From: an uncultured Muribaculaceae bacterium
GTDB taxonomy: Bacteria > Bacteroidota > Bacteroidia > Bacteroidales > Muribaculaceae
Length of the DNA stretch: 64,000 nucleotides
Direction of reading: 5' to 3'
Assembly (NCBI GenBank): GCA_910586995.1
Contig: CAJUKZ010000002.1
Location: forward strand, 186,001 to 250,000
The position numbers and the translations under genes were made by a program. Every line of letters starts with the position of its first letter. The first letter of the stretch is position 1. Below the pieces are notes generated by a model. That model did no database searches. It was given only the letters and a program-made list of their open reading frames with translations, and was not told where the DNA came from. This document shows positions 43,426-53,275 of this stretch, in pieces.

Positions 43426-45884
43426 TGATATACCCATCTACATTCGAACATAAGACCGGATTCGACACCATACGCCTGTACGTGAAGGAGAGATGCGTAT
43501 CGCCACTTGGAATTGAACGTGTCGAACGCATGGCTTTCTCATCTGATCACCATATTGTGGAACAAAGATTGAAAGCCGTGTCCGAAATGATAGCCGTAAA
43601 AGCTGCCGACGACGGATTCTCTCTCGAAAACGTGCATGATGTCACACCTCAACTGAAAGCCATACGTGTACCGGGGACATTTATCCCGGCGAATGAACTT
43701 TACAGAGTAATGCGGTCTCTTGAGTCTATCGCAAATATCGCAGCTTATTTCAGCACACACCGCGACGACGATGGATCGAGCATCTATCCCGCACTCGACA
43801 CAATGTCCCGCGGACTTGTGGCATTCCCTGAAATCGTGCGCGGCATAGACCGGATAATCGACCATTTCGGAAATGTCAAGGACACGGCATCACCGGCTCT
43901 CTCCGATATACGCCGGCAACTCTCGGCCGTGAGTGGTGCTATTTCATCCACTATGCGACGTGTGATAGCAAAGGCAGTAGGAGAAGGATACCTCGAGGCC
44001 GACACCACCCCGTCGATGCGCGATGGACGCCTTGTGATACCCGTACCTCCAATGCACAAGCGCAACGTGCGTGGTATCGTACACGACGAATCCGCTTCAG
44101 GTAAAACCATATTCATCGAACCGGCCGAAATCGTGGAGGCCAACAACCGGGTGCGAGAGCTGCAGATGGAGGAGCGACGCGAGATCGTACGCATACTCAC
44201 ATCATTGGCCGACAACATGCGCCCATCGCTACCAGACATGCTCGGCAGCTACGACGTGCTTGGCGATTTCGATTTCGTACACGCCAAAGCTATTTTCGCC
44301 ATAGATTCAGGCGCAACGCTTCCCACACTGCACGATCATCCTGAAATGGAATGGTATCACGCCTGCCATCCGGTACTAAAACATTCACTCGAAAGCCAGG
44401 GCCGGGAGATCGTACCTCTGGACATAACACTTTCACCGGAGAAACGCATACTCGTCATTTCCGGACCTAATGCCGGAGGCAAATCTGTAACTTTGAAGAC
44501 TGCCGCTGTCGTTCAGTACATGGTTCAGTGCGGACTACTCCCTACTGTATATGAAAATTCACATATAGGCATTTTCGACGACATATTCATAGACATAGGC
44601 GACGACCAGTCGATTGAAGACGATCTGAGTACCTACTCATCGCACCTGCGCAATATGAAATACTTCCTTTCGAACGGTGGCGCAGGTACACTCATGTTAA
44701 TAGATGAATTCGGCTCAGGCACAGAACCGCAAGTGGGAGGAGCGATAGCACAGGCTCTGCTCGAGAAATACAACGACATGGGTATGTGGGGAATCATAAC
44801 CACCCACTTCCAGAACCTGAAGCACTTCGCCGACGAAACACCCGGACTTGTGAATGGATCCATGCTCTATGACCGCCAGCAGATGCGACCGCTGTTCCGG
44901 CTCACGATCGGCCATCCAGGCAGTTCGTTTGCAATAGAGATAGCCCGCAAGACCGGACTTCCGGCCGAAATAATAGACAAAGCCGGAGAAATTGTCGGAA
45001 GCGACTACATAAACCTCGACAAATACCTGCTGGACATCGCCCGCGACAAGCGGTATTGGGAAAACAAACGCCTGTCGATCCGGCAAAAAGAAAAAAAAGT
45101 AGAGCAGGTGCTTGAGCAATACCAGCACGATGCGGACACTCTCAGGGAAAAACGTAGGGAGATAATCTCAGAAGCACAGAAAGAAGCCCAAAGAATACTC
45201 GAAGGCAGTAATGCCGCAATCGAACGTACAATCCACGACATCAAAGCCGCCAACGCCGAACGAGACCGCACGCTTGAAGCCCGCCGGGCGCTTCAGAACC
45301 AGAAAAAAGAACTGCTGGCCGAGACATCTGAAGCCGATGCTCACCCGTTGCTGCGCCGAGCCCCCAAGAAGCGCAAGAACAAGACCTCGGGTACTACCGC
45401 CAAGAAACCAGAAGTGGTACTGCAACCGGGCGACAATGTGAAACTCGACGGACAAGGAGTGCCGGGCAAGATACTCGAGATATCAGGAAAAAATGCAATT
45501 GTGGCATTCGGACAATTGAAGACGACCGTAGCACTGAACAGACTGCACCCCACGATACAGAAGACTCAGTCTGGAGTCACACGCACAACGTCCACAGTAA
45601 GCGAAGCTATGGGCGACGACAGCAGGGCCAGACAACTCGCATTCAACCGCGAGATCGACATCAGGGGGATGCGCGTCGACGAAGGCGTCCAGGCTGTGAC
45701 CTACTTCATCGACGACGCCATCCAGTTCAACGCCGGACGTGTGCGAATACTGCATGGCACAGGCACAGGTGCACTGCGCCAATACATCCGCCAATATCTC
45801 GACACTGTGCCAGGAGTTCGAAGCTACCGCGACGAACATGTACAGTTCGGAGGCGCCGGCATCACTGTGGTCGAACTTGAGTAA
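43425..45884 (+). CDS. mutS2: Endonuclease MutS2
   Basis: This is an 819-residue MutS-family ATPase without the mismatch-binding domain I. The Walker A motif is GPNAGGKS (residues 347-354), with a Walker B-like LMLIDEFGSG and the signature DIGDDQSIEDDLST nearby. A long coiled region (about 520-620) leads to a C-terminal Smr nuclease domain starting near DIRGMRVDEG (residue 745) with LHGTGTGALR. The family acts on branched DNA or on collided ribosomes, depending on the species. The start overlaps the previous stop as TAATG. Confidence 0.93.
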   Translation: MIYPSTFEHKTGFDTIRLYVKERCVSPLGIERVERMAFSSDHHIVEQRLKAVSEMIAVKAADDGFSLENVHDVTPQLKAIRVPGTFIPANELYRVMRSLESIANIAAYFSTHRDDDGSSIYPALDTMSRGLVAFPEIVRGIDRIIDHFGNVKDTASPALSDIRRQLSAVSGAISSTMRRVIAKAVGEGYLEADTTPSMRDGRLVIPVPPMHKRNVRGIVHDESASGKTIFIEPAEIVEANNRVRELQMEERREIVRILTSLADNMRPSLPDMLGSYDVLGDFDFVHAKAIFAIDSGATLPTLHDHPEMEWYHACHPVLKHSLESQGREIVPLDITLSPEKRILVISGPNAGGKSVTLKTAAVVQYMVQCGLLPTVYENSHIGIFDDIFIDIGDDQSIEDDLSTYSSHLRNMKYFLSNGGAGTLMLIDEFGSGTEPQVGGAIAQALLEKYNDMGMWGIITTHFQNLKHFADETPGLVNGSMLYDRQQMRPLFRLTIGHPGSSFAIEIARKTGLPAEIIDKAGEIVGSDYINLDKYLLDIARDKRYWENKRLSIRQKEKKVEQVLEQYQHDADTLREKRREIISEAQKEAQRILEGSNAAIERTIHDIKAANAERDRTLEARRALQNQKKELLAETSEADAHPLLRRAPKKRKNKTSGTTAKKPEVVLQPGDNVKLDGQGVPGKILEISGKNAIVAFGQLKTTVALNRLHPTIQKTQSGVTRTTSTVSEAMGDDSRARQLAFNREIDIRGMRVDEGVQAVTYFIDDAIQFNAGRVRILHGTGTGALRQYIRQYLDTVPGVRSYRDEHVQFGGAGITVVELE

Positions 45885-45907
45885 GCCAACATTTTAAGAG
45901 CACGCGC

Positions 45908-45938
45908 TTTCATACATTGCGGAAAATCGCTAAATTTG
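45908..45938 (+). promoter_or_regulatory. Promoter of dxr
   Basis: TTTC (45908-45911), a 19-base spacer and TAAATTTG (45931-45938) match the consensus with one mismatch in the -33 box. The GTG start is 28 bases on. Confidence 0.6.
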
Positions 45939-45966
45939 CAGTTCTATAATAAACTGATTATCCGCA

Positions 45967-47157
45967 GTGAGCAATATAAAAAATTTAGCGATCATAGGGG
46001 CTACCGGAAGTATCGGTGTCCAGACGCTCGACATCGTGGGTCGTCATCCCGAGATGTACAGAGCAAGCGTGCTCGTGGCCAACAGACGCGTCGACGACCT
46101 TTGCGCTTTAGCGCTTCAGCATCGCCCTGATTTAGCCATAATAGCAGATGAGAGCCTCTACGGCGACTTGCGGCAGGCTCTGAACGGGACAGGAATAGAG
46201 ACAGCAGCCGGTGAGCGCGCCATCTGTGATGCTGTACAGCGGCCCGATGTGGAGATGGTGGTAAACGCTACCGTAGGCTACAGCGGTCTTGCCCCCACCC
46301 TTTCGGCCATAGACGCAGGAAAAGAGATTGCCTTGGCAAATAAGGAAACTCTCGTTGTCGCCGGCGAACTTGTCAACAAACGACTCGCGTCATCCCCGTC
46401 TGCAGCACTCTACCCGATAGACTCCGAGCATTCTGCCATCTGGCAGTGCCTGCAGGGAGAACGTACAGAAGACGTAAGCAGACTTATAATCACAGCTTCG
46501 GGAGGTCCGTTCCGCACCACACCTAAAGAACTTCTGCCCGCGATGACTGCCCGCGAAGCGCTCATGCACCCATGCTGGAATATGGGCGCAAAGATCACGA
46601 TCGACTCGGCTACCATGCTCAACAAAGCCTTTGAAATCATCGAGGCCCGCTGGCTTTTCGGAATAGGAGCAGAAAGAATCGTACCGGTCGTGCATCCACA
46701 GTCCATAGTGCATTCAATGGTTGAGTTCACCGACGGATCCATCAAGGCACAGTTAGGATGCCCCGACATGCGTCTGCCAATATCATACGCTCTCGGTAAG
46801 ACAGTACGCCTGCCGGGCGCAGAAAGGCAGTTACCGTTCGAGCAAATGGCCACACTGACATTCGAGCAGCCTGACTACGATAAATTCCCCTGCCTGCATC
46901 TGGCCTATGAATCACTCGAACGCGGAGGCAACACTGCATGCATAATAAATGCAGCCAACGAAGTGGCCGTGAATGCCTTCCTCCACGGAGACACCAGATT
47001 CACCGACATATACGAACTCATCGCCGACGCATTAGCCAACATGCCTTACATATCCAATCCGGGGTATTCTGACTATGTGGCAACAGATGCCGAGACTCGC
47101 CGACATACTGGCGAAGCCGTGCATAAACTAAAAAATATCACTACTGTAAACTTATAG
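45967..47157 (+). CDS. dxr: 1-deoxy-D-xylulose 5-phosphate reductoisomerase
   Basis: This 396-residue enzyme of the MEP isoprenoid pathway converts DXP to MEP with NADPH. The marks are IIGATGSIGVQTLDIV for NADPH binding, ALANKETLVVAGEL, and the metal and substrate stretch LYPIDSEHSAIWQCLQGE. MLNKAFEIIEARWLF and IVHPQS-like VVHPQSIVHSMV are also present. The start codon is GTG. rseP follows after seven bases. Confidence 0.96.
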   Translation: MSNIKNLAIIGATGSIGVQTLDIVGRHPEMYRASVLVANRRVDDLCALALQHRPDLAIIADESLYGDLRQALNGTGIETAAGERAICDAVQRPDVEMVVNATVGYSGLAPTLSAIDAGKEIALANKETLVVAGELVNKRLASSPSAALYPIDSEHSAIWQCLQGERTEDVSRLIITASGGPFRTTPKELLPAMTAREALMHPCWNMGAKITIDSATMLNKAFEIIEARWLFGIGAERIVPVVHPQSIVHSMVEFTDGSIKAQLGCPDMRLPISYALGKTVRLPGAERQLPFEQMATLTFEQPDYDKFPCLHLAYESLERGGNTACIINAANEVAVNAFLHGDTRFTDIYELIADALANMPYISNPGYSDYVATDAETRRHTGEAVHKLKNITTVNL

Positions 47158-47164
47158 ATTTAAA

Positions 47165-48619
47165 TTGGAAGCATTTATTATCAAGGCACTGCAACTCGTG
47201 CTTGCGCTGACGTTGCTTGTTGTGATTCACGAATTCGGGCACTACATATTCGCCCGCATGTTCGGCATCAGGGTTGAAAAATTCTACATGTTCTTCAACC
47301 CCTGGTTCTCGATACTTAAATATAATCCGGCTACAGGACGCCTCGAGATAGGCACATGGAGCACAAAAGACAAAACCGACAAAGAGAAGGAAGTGGAGCA
47401 TTCATTGCTCAGCATCCGCGTCGGACGCGACCGCGAGGCATCAGGCGGCAAGATCGTAGCCTGGCGCAAGACCATCTACGGTATAGGATGGCTTCCACTC
47501 GGCGGCTATGTCAAGATAGCCGGCATGATAGACGAATCGATGGACAAGGAACAGATGGCAGCAGAGCCTAAACCTTGGGAATTCCGGACCAAACCTGCAT
47601 GGCAACGTCTGCTGGTGATGCTTGCCGGTGTCATCTTCAACTTCGTGCTTGCCATAGTCATATATGCTGGCATAGCTTTCTACTGGGGTGAAAAGGTAGT
47701 TCCCCTGCAGGAAGCTACAGAAGGCATGAATTACTCGCAACCTCTACAGGACGTCGGTCTGCGAAATGGCGACATACTGCTGTCGCTCAACGGAGAAGAA
47801 ATCGACGTCGCCAAAGGCAGCGTCGAATGGGATCTCGTACAAGATGGAGCCACCATCGAGGTACTGAGGGATCATACCGACCGTCTGAGTTTCACTCTGC
47901 CCGACGGCACTACTTCCAAAATCATCAAAGACAACACATTGCCGGTGGAGTATAGATTCCCCGTGCTGGTGAGCGACGTTGTGGCAGAGCCTGCCAAGTC
48001 CGCCGGACTGATGGTGGGCGACCGTATCGTAAAGATAGGAACTGACACCACACCGGCCTTTACAGAAATGGCAACCGCGCTTGAAAAATACGCAGGAAAG
48101 CCTACCACGATAACCGTAATGCGAGCCGACTCTCTAGTAGCCCTGAAAGCCACTCCAACCGCAGCCGGCAAACTCGGATTCCTATATCGCCACCCGGCCG
48201 ACATATATCCAACAGTAATAAAGGAATACGGACTGTTCGCATCAGTTCCGCGCGGAGTCGAACTCGGAGTCAACCAGCTCGGTATGTATGTAAGTTCGCT
48301 GAAACACGTGTTCACAAAAAGCGGTGCAGAGCAGGTTGGCGGTTTCGGAGCTATAGGCAACATGTTCCCCGACAAATGGAACTGGCTGTCGTTCTGGAAC
48401 ATCACAGCATTCCTGTCGGTGATTCTGGCATTCATGAATGTACTGCCGATCCCGGCGCTCGACGGCGGACACGTGCTGTTCACACTCTATGAGATCGTGA
48501 CACGCCGCAAACCTTCCGACAAATTTCTTGAATATGCGCAGATGGCAGGTATGGCATTTCTGCTGCTGCTGCTGGTCTACGCCAACGGCAATGACCTTTA
48601 CAGATGGATATTTAAATAA
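47165..48619 (+). CDS. rseP: Site-2 intramembrane zinc protease RseP
   Basis: This is a 484-residue inner-membrane metalloprotease. The active site HEFGH (His22, Glu23, His26) is in the first TM helix. Two PDZ domains (about residues 190-350) precede the last TM helices with LPIPALDGGHVLF, which carries the third ligand. The family cleaves anti-sigma factors and signal-peptide remnants. The start is TTG at 47165; no ATG lies near enough to keep the first helix. It follows dxr by seven bases. Confidence 0.94.
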   Translation: MEAFIIKALQLVLALTLLVVIHEFGHYIFARMFGIRVEKFYMFFNPWFSILKYNPATGRLEIGTWSTKDKTDKEKEVEHSLLSIRVGRDREASGGKIVAWRKTIYGIGWLPLGGYVKIAGMIDESMDKEQMAAEPKPWEFRTKPAWQRLLVMLAGVIFNFVLAIVIYAGIAFYWGEKVVPLQEATEGMNYSQPLQDVGLRNGDILLSLNGEEIDVAKGSVEWDLVQDGATIEVLRDHTDRLSFTLPDGTTSKIIKDNTLPVEYRFPVLVSDVVAEPAKSAGLMVGDRIVKIGTDTTPAFTEMATALEKYAGKPTTITVMRADSLVALKATPTAAGKLGFLYRHPADIYPTVIKEYGLFASVPRGVELGVNQLGMYVSSLKHVFTKSGAEQVGGFGAIGNMFPDKWNWLSFWNITAFLSVILAFMNVLPIPALDGGHVLFTLYEIVTRRKPSDKFLEYAQMAGMAFLLLLLVYANGNDLYRWIFK

Positions 48620-48625
48620 ACTGCT

Positions 48626-49807
48626 ATGTATCCCCAGATCAGACTACGACGCGGAAAAGAGGAATCACTGCTCCGCTTTCATCCCTGGGTATTCTCAGGG
48701 GCAATAGATCACCTGCCAGACAATATCGAGGAAGGCAGCAAAGTGACAGTGACCGACTTCAAAGGCAACCTCATAGGCACAGGACACTATCAGATCGGAA
48801 GTATCACAGTGCGCATGCTTGACTTCGCAGATACGGTGATCGACAAAGAATTCTATATGTCGAGACTGCGCGAGGCAATGACCATGAGACGTGCACTCGG
48901 AATCATCCGGCCGGACAACAACACCTACCGGCTCGTGCATGGCGAAGGCGACTTCCTGCCCGGACTTGTGGTCGACGTATATGGCAATACGGCTGTGTTG
49001 CAGGCACATTCGCCGGGAATGCATTTCGACCGCGACATTATTGCACAATGTCTCGTAGAGCTTGACGGCGCCGGCATATCGAGCGTATACTACAAATCAG
49101 AGACCACTCTGCCATACAAAGCGCATCTCGATCCGCAGAACGACTATATAATAGGCTCTTACAACGGCGACACTGCAATAGAAAACGGGCTTACATTCCG
49201 GATCGACTGGCTCAAAGGACAAAAAACCGGTTTTTTTGTTGACCAACGCGACAACCGCAGCCTGCTCGAGCACTACGCTCACGGCCGCCGTCTGCTCAAC
49301 ATGTTCTGCTATACGGGCGGATTCTCTGTCTATGCAATGCGCGGACAGGCAACACTTGTCCATTCTGTAGATTCATCGGCCAAGGCTGTAGCGCTGACCG
49401 AAGCCAATGTAGCCCTGAACTTTCCAGACGACAACCGGCACAAGGCATTCGCCGAAGACGCATTCAAGTATCTCGACGACATGGGTGAGAATCAGTACGA
49501 TCTGATAATACTCGACCCGCCGGCATTCGCCAAACATCGTTCGGCGCTTCGCAACGCGCTGCGTGGTTATCAGAGGATCAATGCCCGCGCTTTCGAAAAG
49601 ATAAGCCACGGAGGCATTGTCTTCACTTTCTCCTGCTCGCAGGCTGTGAGCAAGGAACAATTCAGGCTCGCTGTATTCTCGGCTGCTGCCCAGGCTCGCC
49701 GCCGTGTGCGCATCCTGCATCAGCTCACCCAACCGGCCGATCATCCTATAAACATATATCACCCCGAAGGCGAATACCTGAAAGGTCTGATATTATATGT
49801 CGAATAA
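48626..49807 (+). CDS. rlmI: Class I SAM-dependent rRNA methyltransferase (RlmI-like)
   Basis: This 393-residue protein has an N-terminal PUA domain (RLRRGKEESLLRFHPWVFSGAI). A Rossmann methyltransferase follows, with the SAM-binding motif LLNMFCYTGGFSVYA and catalytic-region motif DLIILDPPAFAKH. FSCSQAVSK contains the cysteine typical of m5C methyltransferases. RlmI methylates C1962 of 23S rRNA in E. coli; this is a member of that group, but the exact site is inferred. It lies six bases after rseP and is likely co-transcribed. Confidence 0.9.
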   Translation: MYPQIRLRRGKEESLLRFHPWVFSGAIDHLPDNIEEGSKVTVTDFKGNLIGTGHYQIGSITVRMLDFADTVIDKEFYMSRLREAMTMRRALGIIRPDNNTYRLVHGEGDFLPGLVVDVYGNTAVLQAHSPGMHFDRDIIAQCLVELDGAGISSVYYKSETTLPYKAHLDPQNDYIIGSYNGDTAIENGLTFRIDWLKGQKTGFFVDQRDNRSLLEHYAHGRRLLNMFCYTGGFSVYAMRGQATLVHSVDSSAKAVALTEANVALNFPDDNRHKAFAEDAFKYLDDMGENQYDLIILDPPAFAKHRSALRNALRGYQRINARAFEKISHGGIVFTFSCSQAVSKEQFRLAVFSAAAQARRRVRILHQLTQPADHPINIYHPEGEYLKGLILYVE

Positions 49808-49828
49808 TCAACCTTGAAAACCAACAAT

Positions 49829-51841
49829 ATGAACATCACGACCAAAGCATTATGCGCTACCGCGCTTACTATTGCATCGGCATGCTCATCGACCACCAAG
49901 CAGGCCGACAGCACCGCAGATTTCGACTATACGGTAGACCGCTTCGCAGACATAGAGGTCCTGCGCTACAAAGTTCCTGATTTTGAACAACTGACTCTAC
50001 AGCAGAAAAAACTCGTCTACTACCTGACGGAAGCAGCCTTATGGGGTCGCGACATCCTTTGGGATCAGAACGGAAAATATAATCTGCCGGTACGCAGACT
50101 CATAGAGGCCGTCTACACATCCTACGATGGAGATAAGGACAGCTCGGATTACAAGGCCCTGACCAACTATCTGAAACAAATATGGTTCGGCAACGGAATC
50201 CATCACCATTACTCAATGGACAAGTTCAAGCCCGAGTTCTCGCGCGAATTCCTGCTCGCAGAGATTGAGAAACTCCCTGCCGACAAGCGTCCGGCCGATA
50301 CAGATATGCTGATGGAGGTAATATTCAATCCTGAGGTAATGCCCAAGCGTGTCAATCAGGCAGACAACCAAGACCTTATTGTCACATCAGCCAACAACCT
50401 TTACGAAGGTGTCACACAGGCGGAAGTGGAGGCTTTCTACAACGCGCTCAAGGACACAACGGATCTCACTCCTATTTCCTACGGACTCAACCGTCGTGTA
50501 GTGAAAAAAGACGGAAAAGTACAGGAAGAAATATATCGCATCGGTGGTGTATACTCCCCGGCAATAGAAAAAATTGTCGAGAATCTCACAAAGGCAGCCG
50601 AATATGCCGAGAGTCCGGAACAGAAAGCTGTGATTGACCGGCTCATTGACTTCTACACCACAGGCGATCTGAAGACATTCGACGAATATTCCATACTTTG
50701 GGCTGAAGACACTGCTTCGCAGGTAGACTTCATCAACGGATTCATAGAGAGCTACGGAGATCCCTTGGGCATGACCGGATCATGGGAATCCATAGTGAAC
50801 TTCAAGAATGTCCCGGCAAGTCACCGCACCGAAGTTATCAGCAGCAATGCACAATGGTTTGAGGATCATTCTCCTGTAAATCCTGCTTTCCGCAAGGAAA
50901 AGGTGAAAGGCGTATCAGCAAAAGTCATCACCGCCGCTATTCTTGCAGGAGACTCATATCCCGCGACTCCCATAGGAATCAACCTGCCCAACGCCAACTG
51001 GATTCGTGCCGCACACGGTTCTAAGTCGGTAACACTCGAGAATATAACCGAAGCTTACGATCAGGCATCGCACGGCAACGGATTCAACGAAGAATTCGTG
51101 ATCGACGAACCTACGCGCGAACTCATGGACAAATATCTGTTCATAACCGACAACCTCCATACAGACCTGCACGAATGCCTCGGACACGGATCTGGCAAGA
51201 TACTTCCCGGAGTAGACCCGGACGCGCTCAAGGAGCATGGATCTACACTTGAGGAGACACGTGCCGACCTGTTCGCTCTCTACTACCTTGCAGATCCCAA
51301 ACTGCTCGAACTCGGTTTGCTCGACAATCCTGATGCCTACAAGGCCGAATACTACAAATACATACTCAACGGCCTTATGACTCAACTTATGCGAATCGAG
51401 CCCGGCAAAGACATAGAGGAAGCCCATATGCGCAACAGGCAGTTGATCGCCGCGTGGGCATTCGAGCACGGAGCAAAAGATAAGGTGATCGAACTCGTAG
51501 ACATTGATGGCAAGACATTCGTGCGCATCAACGATTACAAGGCACTGCGCAATCTGTTCGGCGAACTACTTGCCGAGATCCAGCGCATAAAGAGCGAGGG
51601 CGACTACGCTGCCGGACGCGCACTGGTTGAGAAGTATGCCGTCAAAGTGGATCAGAAACTCCACAAGGAAGTACTCGACAGATATGCACACCTCGATATA
51701 GCTCCTTACAAGGGTTTTGTTAATCCTGTATATACTCCGGTAATGAAAGACGGAGAGATCGTGGACATAACCGTAAGCTACACCGAGAGCTATCCTGAGC
51801 AGATGCTTCGCTACTCAAACAACTACTCAGCCCTGAAATGA
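49829..51841 (+). CDS. Dipeptidyl-peptidase III (M49), lipoprotein-like
   Basis: This 670-residue peptidase removes dipeptides from the N-terminus of oligopeptides. The zinc site is HECLGH (His448, Glu449, His453), with the second Glu in LEETRADLFALYY (about residue 475). ATG 49829 (MNITTKALCATALTIASACSS) gives a signal peptide with an imperfect lipobox at Cys. An upstream TTG at 49814 is possible. The Cys450 in the motif is the form I recall for the Bacteroides thetaiotaomicron enzyme. The gene overlaps the nitroreductase by four bases. Confidence 0.9.
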   Translation: MNITTKALCATALTIASACSSTTKQADSTADFDYTVDRFADIEVLRYKVPDFEQLTLQQKKLVYYLTEAALWGRDILWDQNGKYNLPVRRLIEAVYTSYDGDKDSSDYKALTNYLKQIWFGNGIHHHYSMDKFKPEFSREFLLAEIEKLPADKRPADTDMLMEVIFNPEVMPKRVNQADNQDLIVTSANNLYEGVTQAEVEAFYNALKDTTDLTPISYGLNRRVVKKDGKVQEEIYRIGGVYSPAIEKIVENLTKAAEYAESPEQKAVIDRLIDFYTTGDLKTFDEYSILWAEDTASQVDFINGFIESYGDPLGMTGSWESIVNFKNVPASHRTEVISSNAQWFEDHSPVNPAFRKEKVKGVSAKVITAAILAGDSYPATPIGINLPNANWIRAAHGSKSVTLENITEAYDQASHGNGFNEEFVIDEPTRELMDKYLFITDNLHTDLHECLGHGSGKILPGVDPDALKEHGSTLEETRADLFALYYLADPKLLELGLLDNPDAYKAEYYKYILNGLMTQLMRIEPGKDIEEAHMRNRQLIAAWAFEHGAKDKVIELVDIDGKTFVRINDYKALRNLFGELLAEIQRIKSEGDYAAGRALVEKYAVKVDQKLHKEVLDRYAHLDIAPYKGFVNPVYTPVMKDGEIVDITVSYTESYPEQMLRYSNNYSALK

Positions 51842-52581
51842 TTCCTGAATATTTCAAGACCCGCCGGACGGTGAGGAGCTACGACAGAAACCGCAGCATT
51901 CCCGACAGCATGCTCAACGAAATGCTTGAGGCGGCTTTCCGCGCTCCCACCACCGGCAATATGCAGCTATACAGCGTCGTTGTGACCCGCTCGGAGCAAG
52001 GGAAAAAAGCCCTTGCTCCCGCGCACTTCGGACAGCCTCAGGTCGAGAACTGCGATGTAGTTCTAACTTTCTGCGCCGACTTCAACCGCTTCGAGAAGTG
52101 GTGCAAAGTCAGCGACGCCAAACCCGGCTACCGCAATTTCCAGTCATTCATGACAGCAGTGCTCGACACTGCCATTGTGGCACAGCAATTCTGTGCCATA
52201 GCAGAAAGCTCCGGCCTGGGATGCTGCTACCTCGGCACAACCACATACAATGCCCCGGAGATAGCACAGACCCTCATGCTGCCCGACAGGGTTGTGCCTG
52301 TCACGACTCTTACGGTAGGGTATCCCGCCGTAGACAACCAACAGGCTGACCGGCTTCCTGCCGACGCTATGATCCATCGCGGACACTACCGAGACTATTC
52401 GGATGAGGTGATCCGCAGCTTCTATGCAGAGAAGGAAGCCCGTCAGGATTCGGCCAGGTTTATAGCGGAAAACGGGAAAAAGACACTTGCACAGGTATTT
52501 ACCGACGTAAGGTATCCCGAGTCAAACAACGAGCATTTCTCCAAAGTATATCTCGATTTCATCAAGAAACAAGGATACTGA
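51838..52581 (+). CDS. Nitroreductase-family flavoprotein (NfsA-like)
   Basis: This 247-residue FMN enzyme has the opening RRTVRSYDRNRSIPDSMLNEMLEAA, then RAPTTGNMQLYSVVV and GLGCCYLGTT, which form the cofactor and dimer interface. VPVTTLTVGYP completes the core. The C-terminal extension (about residue 180 onward) is typical of the NfsA/FRP branch, which uses NADPH. The natural substrate is not predictable. It overlaps the DPP III gene as ATGA and ends at a bidirectional terminator. Confidence 0.9.
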   Translation: MIPEYFKTRRTVRSYDRNRSIPDSMLNEMLEAAFRAPTTGNMQLYSVVVTRSEQGKKALAPAHFGQPQVENCDVVLTFCADFNRFEKWCKVSDAKPGYRNFQSFMTAVLDTAIVAQQFCAIAESSGLGCCYLGTTTYNAPEIAQTLMLPDRVVPVTTLTVGYPAVDNQQADRLPADAMIHRGHYRDYSDEVIRSFYAEKEARQDSARFIAENGKKTLAQVFTDVRYPESNNEHFSKVYLDFIKKQGY

Positions 52582-52602
52582 AAACTTAGCTGACAATACG
52601 AC

Positions 52603-52648
52603 ACAAGAACGCCCCGCGAGGATCAATTCCTCCGCGGGGCGTTCTTGT
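52603..52648. terminator. Bidirectional terminator between nitroreductase and thioredoxin genes
   Basis: A perfect 16-bp stem (52603-52618 with 52633-52648) lies between convergent genes, 22 bases after the nitroreductase stop. The flanks are only weakly T-rich. Confidence 0.85.
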
Positions 52649-52665
52649 AAGCTATAGTTATATGA

Positions 52666-53160
52666 TTAAAGCACGTCTTCAACGAGTTTGAAGAACTTAT
52701 CCTGCGGAAGCAGTTCATCTGTTCCTACAAAATTCTGTGTATTCTTGCCGGGAGCAAGAATCACAACATGAGGAATACCGGTAACACCAAAAGCCTGCGC
52801 TGTGTTAGGATTGTTGTCCACGTCAACAGATACGAACTCAACCTGGCCGGCAAACTTCTCGGCAGCCGCATCGAATGCCGGCTTGAACTGCTGGCAAGGA
52901 CCGCACCAAGTAGCATTGAAATCTATGACAATTGGATGATTTGTCTTGATATCGGGGCGCAGTGCGTCGTCGTTATCAAGCTCCACTACTCCGATAGCCA
53001 CTGTATTGGGATCGAAAGCGGCAGGATCATTCTCTGAAACCGTTGTTACTTCTGCTTCGCCAGCTTTTTCGGCATCAGTCGTGCCTGCGCTTTTAGAACC
53101 GCACGCGGTGAAACCGGCGGCAAGCGCAACCAGCAGAAGGGTATTGAAAATTCTTTTCAT
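52666..53160 (-). CDS. Thioredoxin-fold lipoprotein
   Basis: This 164-residue protein has a lipoprotein signal peptide (LLLVALAAGFTAC with Cys20). An acidic linker follows, then a thioredoxin domain with active site WCGPC (Cys86 and Cys89) and the cis-Pro in GIPHVVILAPG. It is predicted to sit in the periplasm attached to a membrane and act as a thiol-disulfide oxidoreductase. The mdh gene lies upstream on the same strand, with its own terminator between them. Confidence 0.93.
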   Translation of the reverse strand: MKRIFNTLLLVALAAGFTACGSKSAGTTDAEKAGEAEVTTVSENDPAAFDPNTVAIGVVELDNDDALRPDIKTNHPIVIDFNATWCGPCQQFKPAFDAAAEKFAGQVEFVSVDVDNNPNTAQAFGVTGIPHVVILAPGKNTQNFVGTDELLPQDKFFKLVEDVL

Positions 53161-53189
53161 AATAATTATTGTTTATAGTATTCGAAGCG

Positions 53190-53257
53190 AAAAAATTATA
53201 ACCCCGCGGCAATGCGGAATGTTCAATACTTCCAGCAAAAGCCGAGGGGTCTATAAT
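53190..53257 (-). terminator. Rho-independent terminator after mdh
   Basis: On the minus strand a stem of TATAAT, CCCC and CGGC segments with small bulges (53241-53257 with 53195-53210) is followed by a run of six T (plus-strand A run 53190-53195). It lies 18 bases beyond the mdh stop. Confidence 0.75.
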
Positions 53258-53275
53258 GTATACTAAAGCGTCTTA

